This document shows positions 33,312 through 45,411 of a stretch of DNA of 64,000 nucleotides, in pieces. A program made the translations under genes and the position numbers. Below the pieces are notes generated by a model, which was not told the origin of the DNA, made no database searches, and worked only from the letters and a program-made list of their open reading frames with translations. Every line of letters starts with the position of its first letter. The stretch's first letter is position 1. This DNA is from Turnera subulata (taxonomy: Eukaryota > Streptophyta > Magnoliopsida > Malpighiales > Passifloraceae): contig JAKUCV010006118.1 in NCBI GenBank assembly GCA_028386065.3, forward strand, positions 1 through 64,000, given 5' to 3'.

Positions 33312-35517
33312 TATGTGCCAAAGAAGATATTATAAAAAATTTATAGAAAATAACTAAAAAAAGTTTACCATAATATAAAGAACGAAATTCTTGCAAAATT
33401 AATATATTAAAATATATTTTTCATATAATAACCGTTATAATAAAAAATAATAAGAAATTAAATATTAGAATAATTATTAAATTTTATAAAAAAATTAAAC
33501 AAACAATAAGAACCAAAATATTATTTATGTAATATATTGCAAAACAGAAAAATTAAAGTTGGTTTTTAGGGTAAAAATTATTATTTTTTAAGAAGTTTGA
33601 CATTTATGAATCTCCCAAATAGAATATTATCATATTAAAATAGTCAAATAACCAATATATAGATAAAACTCTATCACGTATCAAAGAAGATACTATAGAA
33701 ATTTAGGCATTGAAATATTATAGAAAGAACTATAATGACTTTCGAAAATTAACTTAGAATTAATCTGAATAAGATAATAAAATAAAATATAGCCAAAAAA
33801 GGAAGGTTGATAAGCCTTGAAATGTTTACATAATGTATTCTACCAAAAAGGTCTTCAATGATAATAATTTAAAAGGTAAGATAGTAATTTAAGCAAAATA
33901 ATTCATACTCAATATAAATACAAATATGGAAGAAGATTATCTAATAATTTCTTCAGATTGAGGTGTAAATCTCTAGATTGAGGAAGTGATCTTTGAGGGA
34001 TTTAAGTGAATAAATTTTAGTGGTAAAATTGTTGATCTTGTTTTCTTTTTATAGTTATATTTTAGAGGTAAAAATTTTAATGTATTAGAGAGGACATTAG
34101 GTGCGTCTGCATTAGAGAGGACCAGCCTACTACTGTAGAAGTTGTGCCTCTCGCTGCATTCATGTATCCCGGGGATTTAGTTTGGTAGTGTAGTGTGATT
34201 ATCATGTTGCTCTATCATCTCCTTTGTTGCTGTTTTTGGTCCACCTTCATAGTATTTGGTGCGGGATTATGGTCTGTAATATTTAGCTGTTCTTTGATCC
34301 TCTGGCAGGTTTGAGTTGTGGTCTGGATTGTTACTACTGGTAGTGCAATTCATGCCTAAGTTCTACTTACCTAGTCAGCAAACTTGTTATTATTCGGACT
34401 ATGTGATTTGTTTGGCTGGATGTGTTTAATATTTGATAATATCAACTATGTTTTCCGGCACAGAAAAAATAATGCCCATGGCCTTTTATATTCCAAACAC
34501 GGCTAAATTCTGATGGCTTACTGTTTGAATTGCAAATAAACTATCCGAAATTTGGATCAAATACCTGGTTCTAGAAAATCCTTTTGTATTCAATCCAACA
34601 GCAAAATTGGTGCCGTTTGGTACGTGTTTCAAGTCACATCCCTCAGTCACGTACTCTTGTTCTACTGGCTTGGTGTTGGTATTCGGCTGCCCTTAGTATG
34701 ACATACTTCAATCAGATTAATTACAAACACTTCCAGCGATTGAAAGTTATTTTTTGATACTAGAAGGCGATTGAAAGTTACTGACGCTATTTGAATTAGA
34801 CTGAGGGGTTAAATCAAGTTGATTAAAAGTTCGAGCGGTGAAATTTAAAACTTTTAATATCAGGTGTAATCTTGTGTTGAGCAATCGTTGGAGGTTTTAA
34901 TAAAATTTTCCAATCCTTGCAGCTTTTACAGAAGTAATAAAGGCCATTTTTCCCCCTTATTTGCAGAGGGTAATAGCAGAACTGTAACACGGCAATATCA
35001 GTTTGTCCATATAACAGCAGAGTCTCAAATTATTAGTGGTCAAGGTAAGTAAAACTGACTGTACATCTATGCTTAGTTGATGATATTTCGCCTGTACCTG
35101 AAAGACTGAAGTGTAACTTGGTCTTGCAGCTACCCTTAATCACTGCCAAACCAGAGCTAGAAGTACTCAAGAGCATGAGAAACTGCAACTTTATAAAGTA
35201 AGTATTGACTTTGAACATGTTCTGTCTCATCGTAATGAGAAAACTGCAACTTCATAAACTGCAGCAGTCCCTAATAGTCTAATACCAAGTTGTCTGCAGA
35301 CTTCCGCCAATAATCTTATAGTCAAATGCTCAAATCTTTTATATCATACTAGTATGTAGAATATAGAAAATTACTCAACACAAACAACTCTTTTATTTAA
35401 TTTGAATGTTTCTCCCAACCACAAGTGACTTGTAATTGTGCTGCCTCCCAATTACGCTACAAAAGAAGAACCTTCTCTTTTAGTTTTTTTCACAGACCCT
35501 TTCAGCTCCAAAATTGT
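33312..35517. other. AT-rich intergenic DNA with duplicated blocks
   Basis: 33605-33710 is paralogous to the sequence flanking the LTR element on both sides (CTCTAT then TATCAAAGAAGATACTATA) and so represents an unoccupied site. 34473-34581 is repeated at 37890. 35306-35345 recurs at about 38072. No gene is supported between them. Confidence 0.5.
34473..34581 (+). repeat. Direct repeat flanking the eRF3-like gene (left copy)
   Basis: About 109 bp beginning GCCCATGGCCTTTTATATTCC and containing TTGAATTGCAAATAAACTAT. It is repeated with few differences at 37890-38000, on the other side of the eRF3-like gene. A second, smaller block (ATCTTATAGTCAAATKCTCA) follows both copies, at 35314 and 38079. 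Confidence 0.75.
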
Positions 35518-36912
35518 TTACTGGTGGAGGGGAAGACCAATTACAATGCCAATTGCAACTGTTTTATCCTTTGTACGAAGACTGAATCTGCCTAGTTGCC
35601 GGATATCTTCAAACTTCTCAATGCATATCAAATTGTTTACCTGAATGCGGCAGATAACCAGAGCTCCATTATTCACCGAGTAGACTTTCTTTGGGATAGG
35701 TTGCTTTGTCTCCATATCAATTTGATGCATTAGCTCAGCAATCTCACATTCCTCCACAATGGAGTGAATGTGCAAAATAGCCTTATACCCAGCTGAAAAT
35801 ACAAACTTGTCTGGCAATTCATGGATTTTTAACTGGGCAACAAACTCTGTAACAGCGCCTATTGGATTTGCAACACTTGATAGAACAAAACCAAAGAATA
35901 TATCGGTATCATCAATCCCGGATAATCTGATCGCCAGATTTTCTGCAGGCCCTGCACGTCTAACCTTCTTCTCACCACAATAAACAGCAAGCACTTTGAC
36001 TGGAGTGTTATTAGGCATCACCAACAAGGAATCACCCTCAGTCACAGTTCCAGATTCCACTTTGCCCATAACAACAGTTCCCATGTCTTTGTATTTGCCA
36101 CTGATGGGCATCCTGAAAGGACCACTGGGATCCGGTGGAGGCACTTCAACGGCATCAAGGGCTTCAAAAAGACTCGGGCCTTCCCACCAAGAGCATACAC
36201 CTCTATCCATTCTTGTTTTCATATTTGTACCTAGCAGACCTGATATTGGAAGAACCTGGATATCTTTGCTCACATTGTAGCCGGAACGCTTAAGGAATCC
36301 TCTCATCTCTTTCTTAATTTCCTCATATCTTTGTTGTGACCAGTTCACTGTCGGGTCATCCATTTTATTGATGACAACAATCAGTTTCGACACACCAAAG
36401 GTTTTTGCAAGCTGAGTGTGCTCGCGAGTCTGCCCACCTCTCTTATATCCAGCTTCAAATTCTCCTTCTCGAGCAGAAATTACCAATACACCAACGTCTG
36501 CTTGGGAGGCTGCGCTGATCATGTTTGGGACGTAACTCTTATGCCCTGGTGAATCCAAGATGGTAAATCTAGTTTTCTCTGTTTCAAATGCAGCTCTTCC
36601 AACCTCTACTGTTTTGCCCTTAGCCCTCTCCTCTTCATTGGTGTCCATTATGTACGCCATGTACCAGCTTTCTCTGCTTTTCTCCTTGGCTTCTTTCTCA
36701 TATTTCTGGATTGTACGATCATCAACTTGGCCAGTAAGAAAAAGTATCTGCCCTCCCACTGTCGATTTACCCGCATCAACATGGCCGATCAAAACCACAC
36801 TCAGATGTCGCTTCTTATTTTCTTCTTCAATCTCATCCAAAGATGTCGCAATTTGTGCAGGTGTGGGATTATCAATCTGCAGCAAGCGAAGCTCCTCTTC
36901 CATATCTACCAT
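35518..36912 (-). CDS. ERF3: eRF3-like translation-termination GTPase, intronless, N-truncated
   Basis: A translational GTPase of the eRF3/GSPT type, which works with eRF1 to release the finished peptide at stop codons. The unbroken minus-strand ORF gives 464 residues. The G motifs are present: G1 GHVDAGKS (43-50), the effector segment ERAKGKTVEVG, G3 DSPGH, G4 NKMD and a later SGL. The following beta-barrel domains keep eRF3 signatures (GPFRMPI, KDMGTVVMGKVESG, VEECEIAELM, RIQVNN). It differs from usual plant eRF3 in lacking introns and most of the N-terminal extension that binds poly(A)-binding protein, and it has several unusual substitutions (DSPGH for DAPGH, FFGFVLSS for SGFVLSS). The start is the first ATG (36912); an ATG at 36903 would be used if a 5'UTR intron ends at 36906. 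It is most likely a retrogene, still intact. HBS1 is less likely because the release-factor signatures fit better. Confidence 0.85.
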   Translation of the reverse strand: MVDMEEELRLLQIDNPTPAQIATSLDEIEEENKKRHLSVVLIGHVDAGKSTVGGQILFLTGQVDDRTIQKYEKEAKEKSRESWYMAYIMDTNEEERAKGKTVEVGRAAFETEKTRFTILDSPGHKSYVPNMISAASQADVGVLVISAREGEFEAGYKRGGQTREHTQLAKTFGVSKLIVVINKMDDPTVNWSQQRYEEIKKEMRGFLKRSGYNVSKDIQVLPISGLLGTNMKTRMDRGVCSWWEGPSLFEALDAVEVPPPDPSGPFRMPISGKYKDMGTVVMGKVESGTVTEGDSLLVMPNNTPVKVLAVYCGEKKVRRAGPAENLAIRLSGIDDTDIFFGFVLSSVANPIGAVTEFVAQLKIHELPDKFVFSAGYKAILHIHSIVEECEIAELMHQIDMETKQPIPKKVYSVNNGALVICRIQVNNLICIEKFEDIRQLGRFSLRTKDKTVAIGIVIGLPLHQ

Positions 36913-37201
36913 GACAACAAACAAGTTAAGCCCAGATATTCTCTTTGTTTAGAAGTTAGAACACTTAAAAGCCTATATATACTCTTGTATAATAAAAAGC
37001 CTATTTATACATACACTATTAGTCTCAAGTGGCGTTGCGTATAGAAAAATAGTCAACTTTTATACTAAGCCGGTTTTGGACTTTACACAGACAACATATA
37101 ATTCCAACTCCTATGCTTTTCGACAAAAATCAATTACTATAATAATACGATATACTATTTGGTGTCATGAGGAATAGACAACAAAGGATTCAGTAACTTA
37201 C
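36906..37201 (-). other. Possible 5'UTR intron of the eRF3-like gene
   Basis: On the minus strand a strong donor (CTACAA then GTAAGT) at 37201 and an acceptor (ATGGTAG) at 36907-36906 would define a 296-base intron immediately before ATG 36903, with a TATA box 150 bases upstream. Inference from splice consensus only. Confidence 0.4.
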
Positions 37202-37347
37202 TTGTAGAATTCGATCAATCCTCCGTTGAGTAAAATCGGCAGGAGTAAAATGAGCAAGAGTAAAATCTCCGAATATGGCTCTTCGTTGAAAAAATAATAC
37301 CTCTTGTATTGAATAAAGTTATGTGTCCAATTTAACCATAGAAGAGC

Positions 37348-37355
37348 TATTTATA
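37348..37355 (-). promoter_or_regulatory. TATA box of the eRF3-like gene
   Basis: A perfect TATAAATA on the minus strand, followed 120-150 bases later by the putative 5'UTR donor. It fits a start site near 37320. Confidence 0.5.
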
Positions 37356-38249
37356 CTAGCACTTGAAGCCCCCAGGTCGGCCACCGAATCCATTGGTAGA
37401 TTGGATTTGTAAAACCCTCCTAAATTTGGGCTAGACCGTAATTAAAATAATCAACCAATAAACAGTCCAAAGCCGACACAACTAATAAATAATAAACCCA
37501 AATTAGTCGATATTAATTAAACAAAACAAGCCCAAGCCGGCAAACCTAAATTTTACCCCCAAACCCCTGTCTCCCCACGTCGAGATTGAACCTTGGACGT
37601 CCAAACTTAGACCGAGGGAACCAAAAAAAGACCTAATTAACAACCCAGAACATCCATAAATCCACCTTGCAAGAAACCAGGCGCGCGGCTGCTTCACGAG
37701 ATTGGCTCGTCTCCGAAGAAAAAAATAATTGAACGAGCCCGTACCACGTTCCTTGATTAAATAAAACGGACCGTAAGCTGCTCTTCTTTTGGTTCAAAAA
37801 AAAAAGTTGGCTCTTTGAACAGAACGCACAAAAAGTTCTTGATTTCAGCCGGAAAATACAAAACCTGACTTCAATACGATTGGAATAGTGGCCCCTGGCC
37901 TTTTATATTCCAAGCACGGCTAAATTCTGTTGTCATACTGTTTGAATTGCAAATAAACTATCCGAATCTTGGATCCAATACCTGGTTCCAGAAAATTGGC
38001 ACGGCTCTTCTGATATTCTACAGTAGTACCTAAAGTTGCCTGGTTTCACAATCATGTACACTTCCAACGAGCCAATGATCTTATAGTCAAATTCTCAAAT
38101 CTTTTAAATTATGGTAGCGTTAGCATTTTGTAGGCACTTTACCGATATTTGACCATGCCCATTGGTCAACGACAAACTCTTTTTTTACCCTCATGCTTTG
38201 TATAACGTTGAAGGCGGAATTCTTAAACCTGCTTTATACGATTGATTAT
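37356..38249. other. Intergenic between eRF3-like promoter and copia element
   Basis: It contains the right copies of the direct repeats (37890-38000 and about 38072-38113). No gene is supported. Confidence 0.4.
37890..38000 (+). repeat. Direct repeat flanking the eRF3-like gene (right copy)
   Basis: This matches 34473-34581 in the same orientation (CCTTTTATATTCCAAGCACG, then TTGAATTGCAAATAAACTAT and AATACCTGGTTC). The pair suggests an old tandem duplication around the gene. Confidence 0.75.
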
Positions 38250-38254
38250 AAAAT

Positions 38255-38665
38255 TGTTGGAATAAAAAGATAGATACACCCACAATGGGGTATACGGATA
38301 TGACTAGTTGTAGGGGCCTCAACTAATCAGGCAACATAATCAGTTCACCCACAAGGGGTGCAGGATGATTACTGCTTTGCTGTAAAGTAAAGTGGAGGAA
38401 TAATATCAACAACCAGGCAACTATGTTTTTCCTATAAACTGCTTATCCGATGGGTGACAATGCAAGTGTTTGGAAAAACCAACAGAGACATATACAGGAA
38501 ACATTGAGAGTACAGAACAGAGGGTTTAGGTTGTGGAGACTCGGAAGTCGATCCAACTAACCGTGACGACTTCCACCGACCGGTAAATCGAGCTAAGCTC
38601 CCGATCCTGCTTCCGCTGTATCGCTAGGAAATATAAGTAAGTTTCATGCACTATGAATTCCTTCA
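38255..38665 (+). repeat. 5' LTR of copia element
   Basis: 411 bp, TGTTGGAATAAAAAG...GAATTCCTTCA, followed at once by the initiator-Met primer-binding site. About 94 percent identical by eye to the 3' LTR. Confidence 0.95.
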
Positions 38666-39989
38666 TTGGTAGCGGAGCTGAAAGGCTCGGTTTCTGGAAT
38701 GACTGGAAATATAATGATATGCCTATCATGAGATGTATATCGTATAGAATAAGTTTATACATATTTTTTTATGTGCATATCATGAACAAAAACCATGAAG
38801 AAATCTTGTGCTTGTTGAACCGAAAAAGTCGAGAATAACTCATCTGGAGTCCGCTGCTCACGGCGGCGCAGAGTCTGCATGGTGGTTCCCGGCTTGTTAA
38901 GAGCCTCCCTAAAACCTGTGATGGTGACGCATACCTCTGGTGGCTGATGGCTGCTGTCAGGACATGCAAAGTGACACCTGTGGTGTTCTTCCCCTCCCCC
39001 TCTAACGATGTCTTCAGCTGCATAACTTAAGAATGTCTAAGTATTTTTTTTTTTTGTTATCAAGGAGGTGAAGACTTCTTTGGGTTTAGCCTTTTTTTTT
39101 TGTCTTGGCAGTAAGATTTTTTTCTGCTATGTGTGGAAAATAAGAGTGATGAAGAAGGGACAGATTATTTGAGAACCTTTTTTATCCTTTTTTCTGATTT
39201 TTTTTAAAAAAATTGGTAACCTTATGCATGCGCAGTGTAGTGTTGTGCAATGTGAAGGATTGGTTAACAGTATTGTGCTCTGTGTTCTTTTTTTTGGAAA
39301 GTGAGGATAGTGCATGCTTGGGAATATTTTTTTGAACAAGATGGACGTTGGGAACAATTTTGAATATAGATATGCGTGTTGGTCTCCCATGCTCTGCTCC
39401 AGCTCATTTTTTTAAAGAAATAAATGCTCTCTCTTTTTTTATGTGTACGCGTGAACTTGCAAGCGGGTACACCGTACATGCGTGTTATTTTTTTTAGGGA
39501 GCACCAGTGTTTCTTTAAATGTTTTTTAAAAAAAGAAACACCAGACTAGGTCGATAGTTTGTTCAAGTAGTATCGCAATTAACATATATACTTTGTGTAT
39601 ATTTGATGCTGTGATGATATGCTTCCTATGTTAATTAGTTTAACATCGTAAAATTAAATGTTTATTAGTTTGACATTTAATATATGTGTTAATTTGTTTG
39701 ACACCAAAAAAAAAATTATGCTTCAACAAATAAGTTGGATGAAAGCATAATTAAAATGCCTGTCTTAGTTAGTTAGTTGGGCTAATTTTCTTTATGTATT
39801 TAACCTTAGGAAGAAGATTGGGAACATAGTGAACTTTCGATTCCGGGTTAAACATATGTCTATTAGCTTAATTAATTATAGCTTTGCATAATAATATGTA
39901 TGTGAACATTAATTCCTTGTATTTTAAGATTCGAATTTTTTTGGTCTTTATTCTTTTGTGTAAAAAAAATTACTACTGCTGTAAGTGTA

Positions 39990-42064
39990 ATTATCGAGCA
40001 GCTCAACAAAAGGTTGAAGCTGAATGGCAATAATTATGAAGTCTGGAGTGCAAAAATCCAGTATGTGCTGGAAGAGCAAGAGGCTCTTGAGGCAATCAAT
40101 CATGTCATGAATGAGCCTGAAGCTGGGAATACAGCTCAGCACAGACGTGAGCGTGAGACATATGATACTTGGAAGAAAAAGGATTCCACTGCTCACAAAA
40201 CGTTGTTGAGTATAGTGGAAGAAGTTTTTTTCTTTGGACTGCAAGGACATTCCAACGGCTGTGGCCATGTGGAATGCTTTGAGGACAAGTTACAGTACCT
40301 TGTCTGTGACAAAGCTGAGGTCTTTGACCATCAAGTTTGATTCCTACAAGAAAAATCCTGGTCATACTATATATATATATAAAAAAAAGCATATGAGGCA
40401 TATGGCCAATATGATCAGGGAATTAAGGAATTCTGGACATGTTCTGACTGATGAGCAGTAAATCCAAGCAGTCATACGTTCTTTACCCGATGATTGGGAG
40501 CAGATGAAGATGCATCTAACTCACAATATTCGAATCGCCAATCTGGTAGATGTCTGGAAACACCTTGAGCTAGAGGAGGAAAGGCTTGAGGCTAGAAAGC
40601 CACAAGCTGAGTTGCATATGGCAACTTCCAAGGCCAAGGGTGGTTCGGAGAGGAAGAATTAGGGAAAGAAAGCTGGGCCAGCTCAGCCCAAAAAGAAGCC
40701 CGAGACAGGACAACAAGGCATTAAGAAACGTGGTGGAAATACCAATAAAGCACATATAAAGTGCTTTAAGTGTAACCAAAAGGGTCACTATGTTCGTGAA
40801 TGCACTAAGCCTAAGCAAAAAGTATTTTCACTTACTTGTGCTAGTGAACTTTGTGTTTCTAGCTCTGTTTTTCTGACTGAATCTAATCCTTTGTGGATTG
40901 TAGACTCAGGAGCCACGGACCACATAGTGCGGGAACATGATGCCTTTGTTGACTTTCGGCGAGTTACACATGGAACAAAGTGGATATATGTAGGCAATGA
41001 TTCAAAGGTTGTTGTAGAAGGAATTGGATCATACAAGTTAGTCTTACGTGGTGGGCGAGACCTTCTTCTACATGATATTCTCTATGCTCCTTCGATTCGT
41101 CGAAACATTATTTCCGTCAAGACTTTATCTAGTTTGGGTTTTTCTTTTTTTATTTCATGACAACTCTGTTAAGTTGACTTTGGGTTCAACTTTATTTGGC
41201 TTTGGTTATATGACTGAAGGTTTTTATGTTATGGATTTGGATGATATTCATAATAATGCTTTCTTTTCCATGATTGTTTCTTCGTGTAATTATGACGTTG
41301 ATACAAACTTATGGCATGCTAGACTTGGTCATATTGGCCAACAAAGGATGCAAAGGCTAGCAAAACAAGGTTTGCTTCCAAGCATCGAACAAGTGGAATT
41401 GTCTACTTGTGAATGTTGTCTAGCTGGAAAATCACCACGAAAACCTTTCGGTAAAGCGACTAGAGCCAAATTTCCTTTGCAATTGGTCCATTCGGACATC
41501 TGTGGGCCCATGAACATTAGGGCCAGGCACGGAGCCTACTATTTCATCACATTTATAGATGACTATACTCGGTGTGGTTATGTCTATTTGATTTCCCACA
41601 AATCAGAGGCATTAACGTGCTTTCAATGCTATATGAGCTTAGTGGAAAATCAATTGGACCGAAAGATTAAGGCCATTCGAACTGATCATGGTCGTGAGTA
41701 TCTCTCGGCCCAATTTAAAGGCGTTTGTGATACGAAAGGGATAGCTCATCAGTTGACCATTCCCTACACTTCTCAACAAAATGGTGTTGCGGAGAGACGA
41801 AATAGAACACTCCTTAAAATGGTTTGGTCAATGATGGCACAAGCTCAACTACCCATTACCTTTTGGGGTGGTGCTCTATTAACAGCTGCCTATGTACTTA
41901 ACCGAGTGCCTACCAAATCAGTTGCAACCATTCCATATGAGTTGTGGACGAATAGTCTTCCCCGACCTAAGTGTTTTAGTAACCTTGGAAGTTGTGCTGC
42001 TTATATACATTATTTCTCTCTACTTGGCAAGATGTGCCTTCAGAGGACGACAAGTATCTTATGA
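39990..42064 (+). pseudogene. copia gag-protease-integrase, broken
   Basis: The gag part starts around LNGNNYEVWSAKIQ and has the UBN2-type capsid signature. It is disrupted by a TA-microsatellite region near 40370 and by stops at about 40459 (TAA) and 40660 (TAG). A CCHC zinc knuckle (CFKCNQKGHYVREC) lies at about 40770-40810. The protease active site WIVDSGATDH is at about 40893. A frame change at about 41150 leads to the integrase, with the HHCC finger (LWHARLGHIG...CECC) at about 41310-41420 and DDE residues in HSDICGP, RTDHGREY and NGVAERRNR. The frame closes at 42064. No intact polyprotein remains. Confidence 0.9.
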
Positions 42065-43960
42065 GATACTCACTAACCTCAAGGGTTATATGTTTATAAG
42101 CCAGCAAAACAGTGGGAGCGTAACTGAGTGTAAGCCACAAGATGTCACATTCTTTATGAATGAGTTTCCTAAGAAGGGTGAGGTAGGTTAAGACCTATCT
42201 TTATTTGAGAAAGAGGATTAAGACGTGCAAGGATTACTTCATTCGAGTGAGAGGATTTTAACAGATGATGAATTAGTTTCTCATCAATAAACTTCCTCAT
42301 CATCAAGTCCGAATAAAAGTAATCTTGTTGTTCCAAGTGGGAGCGATAAAGATAGATCTTGTTCTAAGTGGGAGCGAGATTAACGTTTTAATCCGAGTGG
42401 GAGCAATGTTGATTCAAATGGGAACAACATACCTGAATCACAATTCAGTGTGATTCTCATAAAATATTGGGTCTTTTATGAAATTCCTACGAAATGAGCC
42501 TAGAAGAGGTTTTCTCAAAATTCTTCTAAAGGAAAATGGACAAAAGCAATCGAAGAAAATATGGAATCAATGAGAGTCAATAAAGTTTAAGAACTGATTA
42601 TTCTCGTTGAAGGACACAATGTCATTGGGAACAAATGTGTTCGCAAAAGCAAACTCAAAGCTGGCGGTATAGTTGAGAAATTTAAGACTCAACTAATAGG
42701 TAAAAGGTACATAAAGAGATAGATTACAAGAATCAATCTCATTTTCTGTGAGTTTTACCTATGTATGGATGTTTCTAGCTATTACTTCAAACTTAAAACC
42801 TTGGATCACGTCAAACGGATGTAAAAATTGCCTTTCTCAAATGGAGATTAAAATGAAACAAACTGTGTTTCATTGAAGAGGACCACAAACATAAGGTTTG
42901 TAGACTTCAAAGTCTATATTGGTCTTCTAATCCTCAAGGCATGTACCAAGTAAGTTTGTAATTAACATATAGTATGTATATGACATACTTGTAGCTAGAA
43001 ATGATATAGAGTTTAATCAACAAGGTAAAAGACCTAGTTGTCATCTCAATCGAGATAGATGATATGGATAAAGATTGCATATAAGCTTGAAATTAAGATT
43101 TGAAGAAATTATTTCAAGAATTATTGTATTTCTTCTAAGAGAATTATACTAATAAAGGTTTGAAATAATACAATATGCATCAAAGTAATACTATCTAAAC
43201 TCCTATCAATAAATGCCATACTTTAAGAAATCGTGTGTCCTAAGACTCCTGATGAGAGTGATGAATAAGCCAAGTTCCATAACAAAGCGCAATCGGAAGT
43301 TTGTTGTGCACTATAGTGTATGATAGACTAGATATTGGTTAAGCAAATGGCTTAACAGATAGATGTCAATCCGACCTAGGCCTAGCACATTACAAGCAGT
43401 TAAAAAAAAAAAAGATCATTGATGTCTAAAGAATTTTGCTGATTATATCTTTGTCACCAAGCAAGGAAAGGTCCTTGTTGGTTGAATACACAAGTCTTGA
43501 TCATGTAAAAGATCTAGATGGTAGAAAAGTCTACATCTGGATATATATCTCCTTACTAAATGATGGCGCCATATCATAAAGTAGTAAGAAATAATCATGT
43601 GTATTATTGTCTATGATTGAGGCCAAATGTGTGGCTCTCGCTTCAGCAGTATAAAAGTCATTTGGTTGAATGAGTTCTTGGATTATGTGATGGATAATGC
43701 ATAGAACACTGATCTAGTGTTAGTCGACTATGACAGTGAGGCTGCAATTTCATTGCCAAGAATGGTTAGTTTCACCAAATAAGTAGACATCTGATACAAC
43801 TATGGAGATGGCATTGTTGTATGCAAGGTTGTGAATGTGAAGTATCTATCTATAAGAGACAAGTGATCAGATGCACCGTTTAAGCTTTTGCCTCGGGATG
43901 TGTTTGTGTAACACATTAGGCATTAAAATCGTGTAGGCTTAAGTACTTCACTTTATGCTT
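42065..43960 (+). pseudogene. Degraded copia RT/RNase H region
   Basis: Only scattered six-frame echoes of the copia reverse transcriptase and RNase H remain (for example DTMSLGTNVFAK and YVYDILVARND in broken frames). Between 42106 and 42430 the motif AGTGGGAGC occurs several times, resembling the element's own polypurine tract. Many stops and indels make this region dead. Confidence 0.6.
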
Positions 43961-44995
43961 ATCATTTTCCCAAAACTCACAACCTGTGTTTAATGTTCCT
44001 GCTATCAAATAAGTTGATTTACATACATATATATGGATGAATGTTATGTACATTCTTCATTTATTTGTTTACGAGTATGTCGAGTAGACACGAGGTTAGC
44101 CCTCTCACACGGGTAACCGCCTCCATATCTTAGTGATAAGTGGAGAAGAGACATATTTTAAGCGAAATTATCAGACGGATAATTTGAGAGCTTATGGCTT
44201 AAAATTATGAATGTCTACTGTATAATGACAGAAGGTCCATTTTAACGGTGGAATACATTCACCAAGTCTACTTAGTGGGCCAGATGTGAGTTCAAGTTTA
44301 TGTGTAGATCGAGGAACTCAAATTTGGACACATATGGTGTCTAAATATCATCTGTACAGCATTCCTTTATAGAAAAGACATACGCTCCACTGGAAAGGAG
44401 AAAATGCTGTAGCACATGTTTCATACCATGTGCGGGTTTTGTTGACCAAATGGGTTAACATAAGTTTAATCTCCGCTTATTGTTGTGTGAGACCCAGAGC
44501 CTTTATGGTGGCTCTATCGTGTACCCTCAGGACTCCGATCAGGTACTTGAGATTCAACTTGATGTTTGCTATCTTAGTGTATTGCCAAAGGACCATGGAC
44601 ATTGATTCGGTCTGGCGGGATATGTCTAGAAAAGCAAGTTAAGTTGAGTTAAGAGGATCGTGAGAAGAGGAAGATCATTGACCGAAATCACATTAGTTTG
44701 TATTCACCGGTGCACCAGTTATGACTTATGGTTATAATTGTGAATACAATGTATCTTAATAAGAGAGATCTTTGGCAGATTTCTAATGTGATTTATGATC
44801 TAGGGTACTTGCGTACTTTCTGATCTACTTAAATTTTTGTGAGAGGCTATATACTCCTAACAGATGTATAGCATTTGACTCTCAGAGTATGCTGGTCGCA
44901 CAATCTACTTCCCTGTATGAATTTCTGTGATTCTCAGAGAATTTGTTTCTCATGATTATTGTATGTATGCACTCCCATTATGTGTGAGTGGGAGA

Positions 44996-45406
44996 TGTTG
45001 GAATAAAAAGATAGATACACCCACAATAGGGTACACGGACATTACTGGTTGTAGGGACCTCTACTAATCAGGCAACATAATCCGTTCACCCACAAGGGGT
45101 GCAGGATGATTATTGCTTTGCTGTAAAGTAAAGTGGCGGAATAATATCAACAACCAGGCAACTATGTTTTTCTTATAAACTGCTTATCCAATGGGTGATA
45201 ATGCAAGTGTGTGGAAAAACCAACACAGACACATACAGGAAACATTGAGAGTACAGAATAGAGGGCTTAGGTTGTGGAGACTCGGAAGTCGATCTAACTA
45301 ACCGTGACGACTTCCACCGACTGGTAAATCGAACTAAACTCCCGATCCTGCTTCCGCTGTATCGCTAGGAAATATAACTAAGTTTCCTGCATTATGAATT
45401 CCTTCA
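44996..45406 (+). repeat. 3' LTR of copia element
   Basis: 411 bp, preceded by the polypurine tract and followed by AAAAT. Same ends as the 5' LTR. Confidence 0.95.
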
Positions 45407-45411
45407 AAAAT

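Larger units (their letters stand above)
38255..45406 (+). mobile_element. Ty1/copia LTR retrotransposon, full ends, inactive; TSD AAAAT
   Basis: 7,152-bp element with 411-bp LTRs (TGTTGG...CTTCA) and the target duplication AAAAT at 38250-38254 and 45407-45411. The primer-binding site (38667-38679, TGGTAGCGGAGCT) matches the plant initiator-Met tRNA complement in all but two positions. The polypurine tract GAGTGGGAGA (44986-44995) abuts the 3' LTR. Domain order gag, protease, integrase, then RT/RNase H remnants identifies copia. I counted roughly 25 differences between the LTRs (about 6 percent), so insertion is old. Coding is broken by stops and frameshifts throughout and the reverse transcriptase is barely recognisable. 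Confidence 0.95.

Noticed and set aside
40360..40390. TA microsatellite as a regulatory element
   Set aside because: It lies inside the broken copia gag and only disrupts the frame.
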